Of a stretch of 64,000 bases of DNA, positions 36,547 to 46,028 are shown piece after piece. The DNA is from Luteitalea pratensis (lineage in GTDB: Bacteria; Acidobacteriota; Vicinamibacteria; Vicinamibacterales; Vicinamibacteraceae). Position 1 is the first letter of the stretch; each line of letters starts with the position of its first letter. The notes beneath the pieces were generated by a model. That model was not told the origin of the DNA, did no database searches, and was given only the letters and a program-made list of their open reading frames with translations. The translations under genes and the position numbers were made by a program. The stretch spans positions 2,887,001-2,951,000 of the forward strand of contig NZ_CP015136.1 of NCBI RefSeq assembly GCF_001618865.1, read 5' to 3'.

Positions 36547-36672
36547 CCAATCGCGACCACGCGTTGGTCGACGAGGCGCCGGTGAGGACACTCCTACGTT
36601 GCGCGCTCTTTGGCGAGCAGGATGCCCAGCCGATAGGTTCACGTTTCATCGCGCCGTGATGCGGGGAGCACT

Positions 36673-37001
36673 GTGAGCGACCAGACGGACGTCCTGCAAG
36701 GCACTCTCGACCTGTTGATCATGCGAACGATCGCCCTCGAACCCTTGCATGGCTGGGCAATCGCGCAGCGCATCCAGCAGATTTCCGATGACCTGCTGAG
36801 GGTCCAACAGGGCTCGCTCTATCCCGCGCTCCACCGGCTCGAACACCAGGGCTGGATCACGGCCGAATGGGGCGCATCGGAGAACAACCGCCGCGCCCGC
36901 TTCTACGCGCTGACGAAGGCGGGTCGTAAGCAGCTCGAGGCGAAGTCGCGAAGTGGGAGCGCCTGTCGGCCGGCGTCAACCTCGTCTTGCAACGGACGTA
37001 G
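36673..37001 (+). pseudogene. PadR-family transcriptional regulator with C-terminal frameshift
   Basis: From GTG 36673 (GGGGAG upstream) the frame gives [61 protein letters not shown], the full winged helix of the acidobacterial PadR type. At about 36940 one G is missing. Restoring it gives [22 protein letters not shown] and a TAG at 36999-37001, the usual ending. Without correction the frame runs to 37131 with junk residues. The DNA-binding domain is intact; the last helix used for dimer contact is altered. The ABC/ADOP permease gene that usually follows such regulators is absent. Confidence 0.75.
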
Positions 37002-37042
37002 CCGTGCACGACCGTTCGCCCTCCCTGTCCCAGCCAGGGGTG

Positions 37043-37930
37043 CTACCGCGCGGCGGCAGCCATCTCCTTCAGGAACTTCAGCGCTGGCCCGCAGTCACCG
37101 GCCACGTCAGATGAATTGGCCTCGATGCTGAGGCGCCCTTGGTAGCCAATCTTCAGCAGGTTGTCGAAGAACCGGCGATAGCGGGCCTCACCAGCTTCCT
37201 GCCTGGGGAAGCCGCGCGCCGACGGTTCGGCGATCTGCAGGTGCACGATCAGATCCTTCGCGTCGAGGATCGCGTCTGGATCCTCGTTCTCGAACGTCAG
37301 GTGATAGAAATCGACGATGATCCGGACCTTCGGGTGATTCACCTCACGCGCCAGGCGGGCGGCTTCGGCAACGGTGTTGACGATGTTGCTCTCGGGCTTG
37401 CGGAGCGGCTCGATGCCGATGACCATGCCGTAGCGGCGCGCCTCGATGATGTCACCTGCCGTGCGCAGGAACGCCTTCAGCTGATCCCACGCCCGCTCGC
37501 GCGGGAATCCCTCCGGAAACGAGCGGGCGCCCGGGCTACCGAAGACGATGACCTTGACGCCCAGCTGCTCGGCCAGCGCAAGGGAGCGCTCCAGAAAGTC
37601 GTTGACGCGCGCCTGATCGGCGGTGGGTCCGGTCAGCTTGATGTCGGCACCGGGCAGGAACCAGTTCATCGTCTCGACGCGGAGCCCGGTTGCTGACAGT
37701 CGACGCAACTGCTCTTGCCGGTCCGGGTCGGGCAGGGCAAGCGTTTTCGCGAGTCCGGGCTCGATGTAGTCGTATCCGCACGCGGCAATCGTGGCGGCAT
37801 CACGCAAGGGCTCGACCTCACCGAACGAGGCCACACCGTACCGCAGCCTTACGCCCTGGGCCTCTGCGCGCCCTGGGGCGACGATCGCGGTCAGCGCGAC
37901 GAGAGCGCGTAACCAGTTCGCGAGTCTCAT
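37043..37930 (-). CDS. exported xylose-isomerase-like TIM-barrel sugar isomerase/epimerase
   Basis: A 295-residue protein. Signal peptide [19 protein letters not shown]. The TIM barrel follows ([119 protein letters not shown]). The metal-binding acids sit in GIEPL, VDFYH and SIEAN, as in AP_endonuc_2-type isomerases. The likely substrate is a free or phosphorylated keto-sugar in the periplasm; it cannot be specified. Confidence 0.88.
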   Translation of the reverse strand: MRLANWLRALVALTAIVAPGRAEAQGVRLRYGVASFGEVEPLRDAATIAACGYDYIEPGLAKTLALPDPDRQEQLRRLSATGLRVETMNWFLPGADIKLTGPTADQARVNDFLERSLALAEQLGVKVIVFGSPGARSFPEGFPRERAWDQLKAFLRTAGDIIEARRYGMVIGIEPLRKPESNIVNTVAEAARLAREVNHPKVRIIVDFYHLTFENEDPDAILDAKDLIVHLQIAEPSARGFPRQEAGEARYRRFFDNLLKIGYQGRLSIEANSSDVAGDCGPALKFLKEMAAAAR

Positions 37931-38470
37931 TGATGGGCCACTTTGACAGGGACGGTCGAAAAGTCAAACCGGTGCCGGCCGGAAGTGCGTCGGGCGAATG
38001 TGTGATACCGCCTCGCGGCAAACGGCGAGCTGGCGCAACCACGTGACGAGTTGGTTCCAGGTGGCAGCTTTCAGGTCCGCCAGACTTCGCCGCGGGCGGG
38101 CCGTAAAGGACCCTGCGAACCAGCGCGTTCTAAATGTCGCCGCACCGCCGTTCGCCGCGCCTGTCGTGGTCGTGGTGAAGGCGACGCCACACCGGAACGC
38201 CCCCAGACGTCCCCCACGCGCTGCCGCGGAAGGCGGGTGGTTCGGGAGGGGAAGTAGGGCAGGGGCCTGCGTCGCGCCGCTGCACGGACACCGACGATGC
38301 CGGCTCGCCATCGGTGCGGACTAATCCTCGGCAGCGTGATAAAATCATCGGCCAGCTCGTGAGGGTCTCCTGGCATCGCCAGATGACGGCGTCGTGGCGG
38401 GTGCAGATGGTGCCGCGGCGCCTGCTGCCGTGGCACACGCTATGCACCATGATCGCGCGGAGGCACCCAT
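37931..38470. other. intergenic stretch, nothing recognised
   Basis: 540 bp between divergent genes. Several short frames exist on both strands but none has protein-like composition, a signal peptide or a credible ribosome binding site. No repeat or RNA gene is visible by eye. Confidence 0.4.
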
Positions 38471-39214
38471 ATGCACCGCTTGCTTTCTGGTCGACGCATC
38501 CAGTGGTTGACGATGTTCGCCGCGCCGCTCCTGGCGTGGGCGTCCCTCACGGCGCAGGTCCGGCCCCAATCACCCGAGCGACACAATCCGCTTCGCGCTG
38601 CGTACATGCGTGCCCACTTCTACCAGGCGATGCTGCTGCACGATGCCGTGGCTCGCGGCGACCTGGAGACGGCGCGACTCGAGGCGACGCGCCTGCAGCA
38701 GCACAGCGCGACGGTGCCGATGCCTGCGCGTGCGCAAGCCTTCCAGGGAGCGATGACCCGCATGGCGACGCAGGCCTCAGCGGCGACCACACTGCTGGAA
38801 GCGGCGCGGATCACGGCCGCAATCCTCGGCACGTGCGGCCAGTGCCACCGTGCGATGCAGGTGCGGGCGATGCCCCCCCTGAACACGGACATCAAGGTGG
38901 GCGGGATCGTCGGGCACATGCTGCTGCACCAGCACGGTTCCGACGCGCTCGTCGAAGGCCTGGTTGCACCGTCCGACTCAGCTTGGACTGAAGGGGTGAA
39001 GACGTTCGCAACGCAGAAGCTCGATTCCGCCGATGCACCGCGCAAGTTCCGCAAGGAGTTGGCCGCCGCTGAGGCGCAGCTGGCGGAGTTGGCGGGGCAG
39101 GCGGCCCAGGCACAGGGCAGCCGCGATCGTGAGGTCGTCTACGGCAAGGTGCTGGCGACCTGCGGCGCGTGCCACGGCATGGTGTCGCATTCCGCGGGGC
39201 CCGATCGTCATTGA
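38471..39214 (+). CDS. exported c-type cytochrome with two CxxCH motifs
   Basis: A 247-residue protein. Signal-like start (WLTMFAAPLLAWASLTAQ), then a largely helical protein. The first haem motif is TCGQCHRAM near residue 119 and the second TCGACHGMV near 235, close to the C-terminus. Long helices between them (RKFRKELAAAEAQLAELAGQAAQAQG) suggest a four-helix, cytochrome c'-like arrangement with two haems. Distal ligands cannot be assigned. It is probably a periplasmic electron carrier; the partner is unknown. Confidence 0.8.
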   Translation: MHRLLSGRRIQWLTMFAAPLLAWASLTAQVRPQSPERHNPLRAAYMRAHFYQAMLLHDAVARGDLETARLEATRLQQHSATVPMPARAQAFQGAMTRMATQASAATTLLEAARITAAILGTCGQCHRAMQVRAMPPLNTDIKVGGIVGHMLLHQHGSDALVEGLVAPSDSAWTEGVKTFATQKLDSADAPRKFRKELAAAEAQLAELAGQAAQAQGSRDREVVYGKVLATCGACHGMVSHSAGPDRH

Positions 39215-39761
39215 GTCTCACGCGGCGCACGGCCATGGCTGGCCGGCACGCCGTGCACCTGCTGCGCGGTGGTCGGCCGAAGGTGCGCGTGCGCGATTCC
39301 GTGAGCCTGGATCACCGAGGTGGGAACGCTCGGGCGGCGGCAATGGAAGGAGGCCCGTCTCACCAGGTTGGTCGCGAGTGGCGCTTGCAGGCGAGCACCA
39401 TTTGACACCATCGTGCTGATCTCGGACGCAGAAGTCCCGCGTCTTTGCCCGCGTCCTGCTCGACCTGTGACTCACGGCTGGAGTCGCGTCGCGGTGGCGT
39501 TGCTGCCGGCGGCCCAGTGGAGCGTGCAACGCGGCGACCCGCGCCCACGCGTCGGTCGGCGTCGCGGTGCGCTGAGTGATTGCCGCGAGGACGGCGAGCG
39601 CTATCCATGCGCGCATCATCTGCTGGCACATCTTTCGAGACGAACGGCGAGCCCGGAGCGGCCTCGACTCCTGTCCGCTGCGGCAGCGTGCGCCGTTCTA
39701 GTCAGGGTCGACGCTGATCGCTGCAGGTCCTGGATATGCTGGGGCAGCCGGTCGGACGCGA
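39215..39761. other. intergenic stretch, nothing recognised
   Basis: 547 bp between convergent genes. One minus-strand frame near 39630 begins like a signal peptide (MMRAWIALAVLAAIT) but continues as arginine/alanine-rich chance sequence. No gene, repeat or RNA is supported. Confidence 0.4.
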
Positions 39762-40208
39762 TCATCCACCTGCCGCAGTTCCCTCCTGCATCACGGCGGC
39801 AACGGCGGACAGGGCCACCCGCCAGGCCTCGCGGGTGGGTTTGTCGAAATCAGGACCGAGCGCCTGCGCAAATGCCCAGAGCAGCGCCGTGATCAACCTG
39901 TCGTAGTCGGCCGGACCGACTCCGTAATCGGCATGGCGTCGTCCGAGCTGAAGCAGACGGGGCCGCAGCGACTCGAGGTTGTCGAGCGAGCTTGCGACCG
40001 CGTCGAGCGTGTCCATCAACTTGCGGCCTTGGACAGCGAGATCGTTGTGGAACAAGCGGCGGGCGGAGGGGTCCAGCTCGAAGAGCTTGCCATAGAGCAG
40101 CAGCGTCACGGGAACGGCGTCGACGGTGAGTCGATCGAGGCTCTGCCTGACCAGGTCGCGCTGGGTGCGTGTGATCATCACCTTGTCGGGCGAAATCCGA
40201 TGCGTCAT
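39762..40208 (-). CDS. single-domain globin
   Basis: A 148-residue haem protein. Helical globin pattern VPVTLLLYGKLFELDPSARRLFHNDLAVQGRKLMDTL, with Phe at CD1 (LFHND) and a Gln at or near E7 (LAVQ). The proximal His is H92 in LGRRHADYGVGPADYD, then LLWAFAQALGPDF. The RHADYGV block is typical of flavohaemoglobin-like and Vitreoscilla-type globins, which bind O2 or detoxify NO given a reductase. No reductase domain is attached. Its ATG (40206-40208) overlaps the stop of the kinase gene by four bases (ATGA), so it is translationally coupled as the last gene of the sigma-kinase-globin operon. Confidence 0.9.
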   Translation of the reverse strand: MTHRISPDKVMITRTQRDLVRQSLDRLTVDAVPVTLLLYGKLFELDPSARRLFHNDLAVQGRKLMDTLDAVASSLDNLESLRPRLLQLGRRHADYGVGPADYDRLITALLWAFAQALGPDFDKPTREAWRVALSAVAAVMQEGTAAGG

Positions 40209-42637
40209 TCGATCACCGCGCCTTCAATTTGGGCGAGCGCTGCCTCGATCTCGCGCATCTCGCGCCGATCGGGCGCCTCGACCGAGGTGCCGGGCTGAGC
40301 CTTCTGCCACCCCTGGGCAGCCTCGCGCAGCCAGCGGAGGGCGTTCTGGCGGTCCCCGGGTTCACCCACCTGGCTGCGCATCAATGCCGCATAGGTCAAG
40401 CCCATCGCCGACACGCCCCGCTGGCCGGCTCGCAGCATCCGCGCGTCGGCCGACGAACTGTCTCCCGCATCAAGCGCGCATACAGCGAACGCCAGCGCGT
40501 CGGCGCGCCGGCCCCTGGCGACGGCGTTCAGCGCGAGCCGCTGGTTGGCCCGTATGAACATCACGAGCAGGGTGGCGTCCCCGTGTGCCAGGGACGGTTC
40601 GGCAATCGCTGCCGAATTCAGATAGGCGAGGTGGGCATTGTCGACCTCGCCTGCGGCAGTCAATGTGTTCCCGACATCGAGGTGCGCGATCGCCCGATCC
40701 GTCCGGAGTGTCATGTCATGCGGGCTACGCCGGCCGAGCTCGTCGAGCATGCGGAGCCTTTCGCGTTGAACCGCAAGCTTCTGCGTGCAGTCGTTGCCAT
40801 CCATCGCGGTGTCGACGCGGTTCAGGGCGTTGCTGTAGTCGGCGGCCGCGCGTCTATCCGAGCGGTCCAGCTCATACAATCGTCTTGCGACGTCCGCGGC
40901 TTGCCCGTATGCCCGAAGCGCTTGACGCCGTTGGCCGAGCTTCTGAATGCCGGGCTTACCGAGCACGTCGCCGATCTGCCCGTATGCCAGCATCAGCGCT
41001 CGCTCCATGCCGGCATCCCGCGGCTCGGCGGCAGTGAACCTCTCCGGCATCGCTGCGGCATCGTGAAAATGGGCGTGCCCAGGTCTCAGGTGTGCACGGC
41101 GCTTCTCGCTCGCACCGATGCTGGCAGGCATGTTGGCCACCCCGCTCAGCACGACCGGCGTCGACCAGCCAGCACCAGCGGCTTCGAAGTACAGCCGCAG
41201 CGACTCGGCGGCGGCTGCGCACGCCCCGCGAACGTCACCAAGGTGTCGTTTCGCGTTGCTGGAATCCATGTATCCGTCAGCGAGCGCGAGCCGCAACTCG
41301 CGATTGTTCGCGACGGCCGGTATCGACACTCGTGCAATCGCGCGGTCGATCGCCTGCAGCGCCTCGTGACCGTCGAGCACGAGCGTGGACGCGAGCGAGC
41401 GGATGTGCCCGACTCGCGCATCGGCACGTCGCGCCTCGTACAGGGCCACGGCGGCGGCTGCCATCACACTGCCCCCCACGGCCGCGGCTGCCGCCACTGC
41501 ACCTCGATGACGGCGCACGAAGGTGTAGGCACGATAGGCAAGCGTCTGCGGCCTGGCCGTGACCGGCTCGTGCAGCAGGTGCCGTCGAACGTCGTCTGCA
41601 AGCTGTGCGGCTGAGTCGTACCGCCGTCCAGGCGAGGCGTCGAGAGCCCGCGACACAATGTTGTCCAGGTCGCCGGTCAGCTGGCGTGCGAGTCGCGGCT
41701 CGTCGACTGCCGCGCTCGGCCGCACAATCGGTGTCTCGAGAGCTCGCTGGATCGCCAGCGCGGTCAGGTTCTCGAATCGCCGCGGACCCGTTCCAGTGAG
41801 TAATTCGTAGAGCACTGCGCCGAGCGAGTAGATGTCCGAAGAAGGCGTCGCGGCCTCCCCCCGAATCTGCTCGGGACTGGCATAACGCGGCGTCAACAAC
41901 GCCGCGACCGTGTCAGTGGCGGCATTGCCAGCTTCGACGAGCAGCTTGCAGATGCCGAAGTCGAGCAGCTTGGGCACCCCTCGGGTGTCGACCAGGATGT
42001 TGCCTGGCTTCAGGTCGCGGTGGACGATGAAGTTGCGGTGCGCGTAATCGACCGCGGAGCAGACCGCCAGAAAGAGGCGCAGGCGGGTCTCGACTGCCAG
42101 CGCGTGCTGCGCGGCATACCTCGTGATCCATGGACCGTCGATGTATTCCATCACGATGTACGGGAGACCATCGTCGGTCGTCCCGCCATCGAGCAGGCGG
42201 CTGATGTTCGGGTGCTGGAGCCGGGCCAGTGTCTGCCGCTCGCGGCGGAAGCGGGCGAGGATGAACTCGGTGTCCATCCCTGGCCGTACGAGTTTGATCG
42301 CGACCCTCGCCCGGTACTCGTCGTCGTCGCGTTCGGCGAGAAACACCGTGCCCATACCGCCGCGGCCAAGCTCGCGCATCAGTCGATACGGACCGACCCG
42401 AGTCGGTGCGCTGACGCCTGTGCTCGTCTGCTGGAACGATTCGAGTGCGGCATCGATTCGCTTCTGGACGAACCCGCCAGGAACTGCTTGATGACTTGCC
42501 AGCAGCGACCGCACCTCCCGCCGAACCTCGTCGTCTGTTTGCGCGAGGCGATCGATCAAGATGGTTCGCTCGTTGACCGGCGCCGTCAGTGCCAGCTCGA
42601 AGAGCTCGCCGACAGCCAGCCATCGCTCCGGAGTCAT
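40205..42637 (-). CDS. serine/threonine protein kinase, transmembrane, with C-terminal TPR-like region
   Basis: An 810-residue protein. N-terminal helical lead of the sigma-linked kinase type (RWLAVGELFELALTAPVNERT...EVRSLLASH). The kinase follows: ELGRGGMGTVFLAERDDDEYRARVAIKLV, IVHRDLKPGNILVD, LLDFGICKLL, PRYASPEQIRGE. A single transmembrane helix lies near residue 390 (GAVAAAAAVGGSVMAAAAVALYE), and then a periplasmic TPR-like region. The acidic DFG and HRD residues are all present. It starts at 42637, overlapping the sigma gene stop by four bases, and ends overlapping the globin start. Confidence 0.92.
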   Translation of the reverse strand: MTPERWLAVGELFELALTAPVNERTILIDRLAQTDDEVRREVRSLLASHQAVPGGFVQKRIDAALESFQQTSTGVSAPTRVGPYRLMRELGRGGMGTVFLAERDDDEYRARVAIKLVRPGMDTEFILARFRRERQTLARLQHPNISRLLDGGTTDDGLPYIVMEYIDGPWITRYAAQHALAVETRLRLFLAVCSAVDYAHRNFIVHRDLKPGNILVDTRGVPKLLDFGICKLLVEAGNAATDTVAALLTPRYASPEQIRGEAATPSSDIYSLGAVLYELLTGTGPRRFENLTALAIQRALETPIVRPSAAVDEPRLARQLTGDLDNIVSRALDASPGRRYDSAAQLADDVRRHLLHEPVTARPQTLAYRAYTFVRRHRGAVAAAAAVGGSVMAAAAVALYEARRADARVGHIRSLASTLVLDGHEALQAIDRAIARVSIPAVANNRELRLALADGYMDSSNAKRHLGDVRGACAAAAESLRLYFEAAGAGWSTPVVLSGVANMPASIGASEKRRAHLRPGHAHFHDAAAMPERFTAAEPRDAGMERALMLAYGQIGDVLGKPGIQKLGQRRQALRAYGQAADVARRLYELDRSDRRAAADYSNALNRVDTAMDGNDCTQKLAVQRERLRMLDELGRRSPHDMTLRTDRAIAHLDVGNTLTAAGEVDNAHLAYLNSAAIAEPSLAHGDATLLVMFIRANQRLALNAVARGRRADALAFAVCALDAGDSSSADARMLRAGQRGVSAMGLTYAALMRSQVGEPGDRQNALRWLREAAQGWQKAQPGTSVEAPDRREMREIEAALAQIEGAVIE

Positions 42638-43203
42638 GACTCACCGCGCGACAGCTCGCGATGGAGCCAGGCCTCGGCCAGGCGCTGGTCGCGGCCGATC
42701 GTTCCGACCGAGACGTTCAGCGCCCGCGCCGTTTCCTCAACACTCAATCCCCCGAAAAAGCGCAGCTCGATGACCCTGGATTTGCGCGCATCCACTGCTG
42801 CCAGTGCGCTGAGGGCGTCGTCGAGCGCCACGATGTCGTCCGACTTCATCGGCACGAGAGCGACCACGCCGTCAAGCGCCAACGTCACCTGTCCGCCGCC
42901 GCGCTTCTGACTGCGGTGACGGCGTGCGTGGTCGACGAGGATCTGGCGCATCAGGTGTGCGGCGACGCCATAGAAATGCGAGCGGGATTCCCAGTCGGGC
43001 ATGGCCTGCGCCACCAGGCGCAGGTACGCCTCGTGCACGAGCGCCGTCGGTTGCAGGGTGATGGCCGCATGCTCGTCGCGCAAGTAGTGCGCGGCGAGGC
43101 GGCGGAGCTCCTCGTAGACGATGGGGATCAGCCGATCGGCCGCCGCCGGCTCGCCGTTGGTGAGATCGAGCAACAGCCTCGTAACCTCGGCCGCGGGGTC
43201 CAT
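42634..43203 (-). CDS. ECF-type RNA polymerase sigma factor
   Basis: A 189-residue sigma factor, intact: ADRLIPIVYEELRRLAAHYL (region 2.1), ALVHEAYLRLVAQAMPDWESRSHFYGVAAHLMRQILVDHAR (2.2-2.4), SQKRGGG linker, ARKSRVIELRFFGGLSVEETARALNVSVGTIGRDQRLAEAWLHRELS (region 4). It is the same subfamily as the broken one at 13.4 kb, which shows what an intact end looks like. These sigma factors have no anti-sigma; the kinase encoded next is thought to phosphorylate them. It is first of the three-gene operon; the promoter must lie in 43204-43417. Confidence 0.93.
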   Translation of the reverse strand: MDPAAEVTRLLLDLTNGEPAAADRLIPIVYEELRRLAAHYLRDEHAAITLQPTALVHEAYLRLVAQAMPDWESRSHFYGVAAHLMRQILVDHARRHRSQKRGGGQVTLALDGVVALVPMKSDDIVALDDALSALAAVDARKSRVIELRFFGGLSVEETARALNVSVGTIGRDQRLAEAWLHRELSRGES

Positions 43204-43417
43204 CCGTCGCTCCTCGTCAGGGTCGCTCGGGAGCGAAGTCTAGCACGGCCGGTGCGGCACGTTTCGTCGCCCGTTTGTCCCTGCCGGAGTGGCGCGATTG
43301 GCCACGTGATCGATCCGGGCACGTTCCTGCGCCCGTAGACACAGAGCTGCCCACGCCGGGCGGTTGGCACCCTCGGAATGTTCGAGGGGTCTGTCACGTT
43401 CGAACCAGGGAAATGTC

Positions 43418-44629
43418 ATGAACAGCCATTTTTTCAAAGCCATCCTGATCGGGTCGATCATCCACGTCGTGGCGGTACCAGTCCGCGGCGAAACGGCCTG
43501 GAGCCGTGTATCGCCGCCGGGAGCAGGCTTCTCCGTCGAGGCACCGGGGACTGCACAACCGGATGCTGATTCCGGTCAATACACGTACAGCTCCGGCTTC
43601 TGGTCGTTATCGGTCAAGTTGCTGGCCGTGCATCCAGGGACGCGGGCGCTCGTCGAGCGCCGCGATCGCAAGGCGTTGGTCAGGTGTCTGGAGTCGATGA
43701 GGGACACCATGGCCGGCGCCGTCACCGCAGAGTGGAGTGGCTCCTCGTCGGGTGACATCGACGGCTACCCGTCACTCCGCTTCTCGATCAAGACGGCGGA
43801 GATCGAAGGGGAGGACCTTCTCGTCCTGACCGGCGAGCACCTCTACCTGGTCATGACCGTGGGCCCGAGGGGAACACGCAAGGACGACGCGAAGCGCTTC
43901 CTCCGAAGCTTTCGTCTCCTTGCCACCGATGGTCTACCCGTCAGCGATTCGCGCGCTGCCGACGCGGCGTCGACCAATCCGGTCGCAACGACGCTGGCCG
44001 GGCCCATGTTCACAGCGACGCGCCTGATCATCGAAGAGAGGACCAACCGGCGAATCGAAGGGTTGCTGCAAGCCGCGCCGCCGGCAGCGCGGCTTGGCAC
44101 CCGGTGGAACCCGTCGACCCAGGCATGGCAGGACGCGCCCACATCGATCACCGGTCGTATTGCCCAACTCGTCGATGCGTACGGGAAGTCCGGCAATGTC
44201 GTCCGTGCACTCGAATCGGAACTCGAACAGCTCACGCCGGAATCCCGGGCCGCACTCGCGGCCTCGTTGCACGGACCCGCCGGTCCGGCCATTGTCAGGC
44301 AGTTGGCCCGATCTCAGTTCGTCTTGATGATGATGACCGACGATCCGGATGGACCGCGGGCTGGCGAGCCTGCCTGGCGCGAGAAGCTCAAGGCGCTGCA
44401 GACGCTGTTCGATCAGCGCATCGGCTCGGCATTGCCCAGCGCGGACGGCAGTGACCGGACCGCTGTGGACGCGTTCTTTTCGGACTCGTCCGCCGATGCA
44501 CTCAGGCTCTGTTCCGTGGTCATCGGACGAGCGACGCGTGAACTCGAAGATGCCATCAATCTGATGATGTTCGATAACGGCGACGCAATCGGCCGCGAAA
44601 TCGAAACCGTCATCGCCGGCGTGAAGTGA
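43418..44629 (+). CDS. exported hypothetical protein
   Basis: A 403-residue protein. Signal peptide FKAILIGSIIHVVAVPVRGE. The N-terminal domain has SPPGAGFSVEAPGTAQPDADSGQYTYSSGFWSLSVKLL and AKRFLRSFRLL, a fold-like pattern of exported PsbP/MOG1-type beta domains. The C-terminal half is helical (RIAQLVDAYGKSGNVVRALESELEQLTPESRAALAASL). No catalytic motif is visible. Stop at 44629. It probably forms a unit with the following exported protein 20 bp later. Divergent from the sigma-kinase-globin operon. Confidence 0.65.
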   Translation: MNSHFFKAILIGSIIHVVAVPVRGETAWSRVSPPGAGFSVEAPGTAQPDADSGQYTYSSGFWSLSVKLLAVHPGTRALVERRDRKALVRCLESMRDTMAGAVTAEWSGSSSGDIDGYPSLRFSIKTAEIEGEDLLVLTGEHLYLVMTVGPRGTRKDDAKRFLRSFRLLATDGLPVSDSRAADAASTNPVATTLAGPMFTATRLIIEERTNRRIEGLLQAAPPAARLGTRWNPSTQAWQDAPTSITGRIAQLVDAYGKSGNVVRALESELEQLTPESRAALAASLHGPAGPAIVRQLARSQFVLMMMTDDPDGPRAGEPAWREKLKALQTLFDQRIGSALPSADGSDRTAVDAFFSDSSADALRLCSVVIGRATRELEDAINLMMFDNGDAIGREIETVIAGVK

Positions 44630-44649
44630 CGCTGCCCCGGAGACTCGCC

Positions 44650-45483
44650 ATGACATGCACACACCGGATGCGGCAGTCGTTTCACATCGCGACAGTTTGT
44701 CTCTGCCTGCTGAGCGGCGCGGTCGTCAACGCTGCCAGTGGCCAGCCCGAGCAGGCAGTCCGTGACTTCATACGCGCACTGGCGCTGCACGACGTTCACG
44801 CGTTTTCGCGCGCTGTTCGATCCGACCCGCGTGCGAGGCGTTTCATCAATCCGCAACCGTTGACGCCGGAAGGACAAGTGGAGGCCGTGCGACGGCTCGA
44901 GACGCTGCAAGTCCATCGCCGCGATGACGTCCTGCTCCGCGGCAGGCCGATCGCCGCGGATGGCCAGGGCGACTACCCGGTCGGCAGCGTCGGTCACTTC
45001 ATCGCAGCTGGCAGCGGCGGGCCTGCGGTCGTGACCGTCGTGCGCGAGCCAGAGGGCTGGAAGGTCGACCTGCGATGGTGGCTGGCCATGCTCGACATGG
45101 CGGCCGGTCGAACTCCCGCGGCGAACTCGCCGGAAAATGCGATCCGCGGATTGACCCTGGCGCTCATTGCGCTCGATCGTGAGGGGGCGTTGCGCTTCGC
45201 GGTGTCTGGCGCGGAGATCAGTGAATTGTTCGACGGCGCCCCGCCAGTGCGTGAGCCGTCTGGAGTGCTGGAAGCCGCTGCCATGGAGATGCCACTGGTC
45301 GAGGTCGGCTCTGGAGAGTTCTACCCGATGCCATCCGGCCGGGTTGTCGAGGGCTCTACGGCTGCAGATCGGAAGGTCATCGTCGGCCAGTTCGGACCTG
45401 TCGACATGCCGTTCGTGCTTCGCTACGTCGGCGGCGTCTGGCGCGTCGAGCCAGAGCCCTACTTCGCTCTGATCAATCGTTAG
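44650..45483 (+). CDS. exported hypothetical protein
   Basis: A 277-residue protein. Signal peptide HIATVCLCLLSGAVVNAAS. The mature part begins with EQAVRDFIRALALHDVHAFSRAVRSDP, an NTF2-like opening, and repeats a related motif in PENAIRGLTLALIALDREGALRFAVSG, so it may hold two NTF2-like/SnoaL-type modules. ATG 44650 follows CGGAGA; a GTG at 44626 overlapping the previous stop is an alternative. The stop at 45483 is overlapped by a minus-strand remnant of another gene, which marks the edge of the mobile-element graveyard. Confidence 0.6.
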   Translation: MTCTHRMRQSFHIATVCLCLLSGAVVNAASGQPEQAVRDFIRALALHDVHAFSRAVRSDPRARRFINPQPLTPEGQVEAVRRLETLQVHRRDDVLLRGRPIAADGQGDYPVGSVGHFIAAGSGGPAVVTVVREPEGWKVDLRWWLAMLDMAAGRTPAANSPENAIRGLTLALIALDREGALRFAVSGAEISELFDGAPPVREPSGVLEAAAMEMPLVEVGSGEFYPMPSGRVVEGSTAADRKVIVGQFGPVDMPFVLRYVGGVWRVEPEPYFALINR

Positions 45484-45652
45484 CGTCCAGACCGGCGGCG
45501 TACGTGATCAGCTGCCCCAGATGTGAGTGATCTGTTCTTACGAGTTGGTTCTCGATCAGGACCCAGCTGCTATCGAGCGTGTTGCGGCACAGGATATCGG
45601 CGCGGAAGGGACCGACATTCTCCTCCTGGGCCGCCACCTCGAGTTCCAGGCC
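45473..45652 (-). pseudogene. fragment of a DUF4268/PD-(D/E)XK nuclease-like protein
   Basis: The minus-strand frame reads LELEVAAQEENVGPFRADILCRN, SSWVLIENQLVRTDHSHLGQLITYAAGLDA and then stops. ADIL...VLIENQL...TDHxHLGQLxTYAAG is the N-terminal signature of the DUF4268 family, restriction-nuclease-like proteins common in defence and mobile islands, with the D/ExK core in ADIL and IENQ. Both the first ~50 residues and the C-terminal half are missing. Its upstream end abuts the IS630 fragment at about 45652, so an insertion probably cut it. Confidence 0.7.
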
Positions 45653-45859
45653 AATGGCCATTTCACCCCGACCTACAGCTCGTGGCTGAACCAGGTCGAG
45701 CTGTGGTTCAGCACGATCGCGCGCGACCTGCTCGCCCGCGGCATCTTCACGTCGACCACCGACCTCGCGCGCACGATCCGGCGGTACATCGACCGCTACC
45801 ACCGCGCAGCGAGGCCGGTGCGCTGGACGTATCGCGACCTTACCCGGCGCATCGCGTGA
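45653..45859 (+). mobile_element. 3' remnant of an IS630-family transposase
   Basis: The frame reads HFTPTYSSWLNQVELWFSTIARDLLARGIFTSTTDLARTIRRYIDRYHRAARPVRWTYRD and ends at 45859. HFTPTYSSWLNQVE...F is the conserved block holding the last catalytic acidic residue of IS630 DDE transposases. About two thirds of the gene, including the first two catalytic aspartates, are missing. The upstream codons in the same frame belong to the opposite-strand DUF4268 remnant. Confidence 0.75.
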
Positions 45860-46028
45860 TACTTCACTTTCAGCTGATACAGTCCACCTAGGGATACTTC
45901 ATTGCCACTGCTTGTGGTGGTTCCTGGTGTAGTATCCGCGTGTCCGGCCCAGGTTAATCGGAAATCCCTGCTCAGACGTCCCGCGCCGGGGTTGTCGTGG
46001 CGCGGCCCGCCGCGCTCATCCCGAAAGC

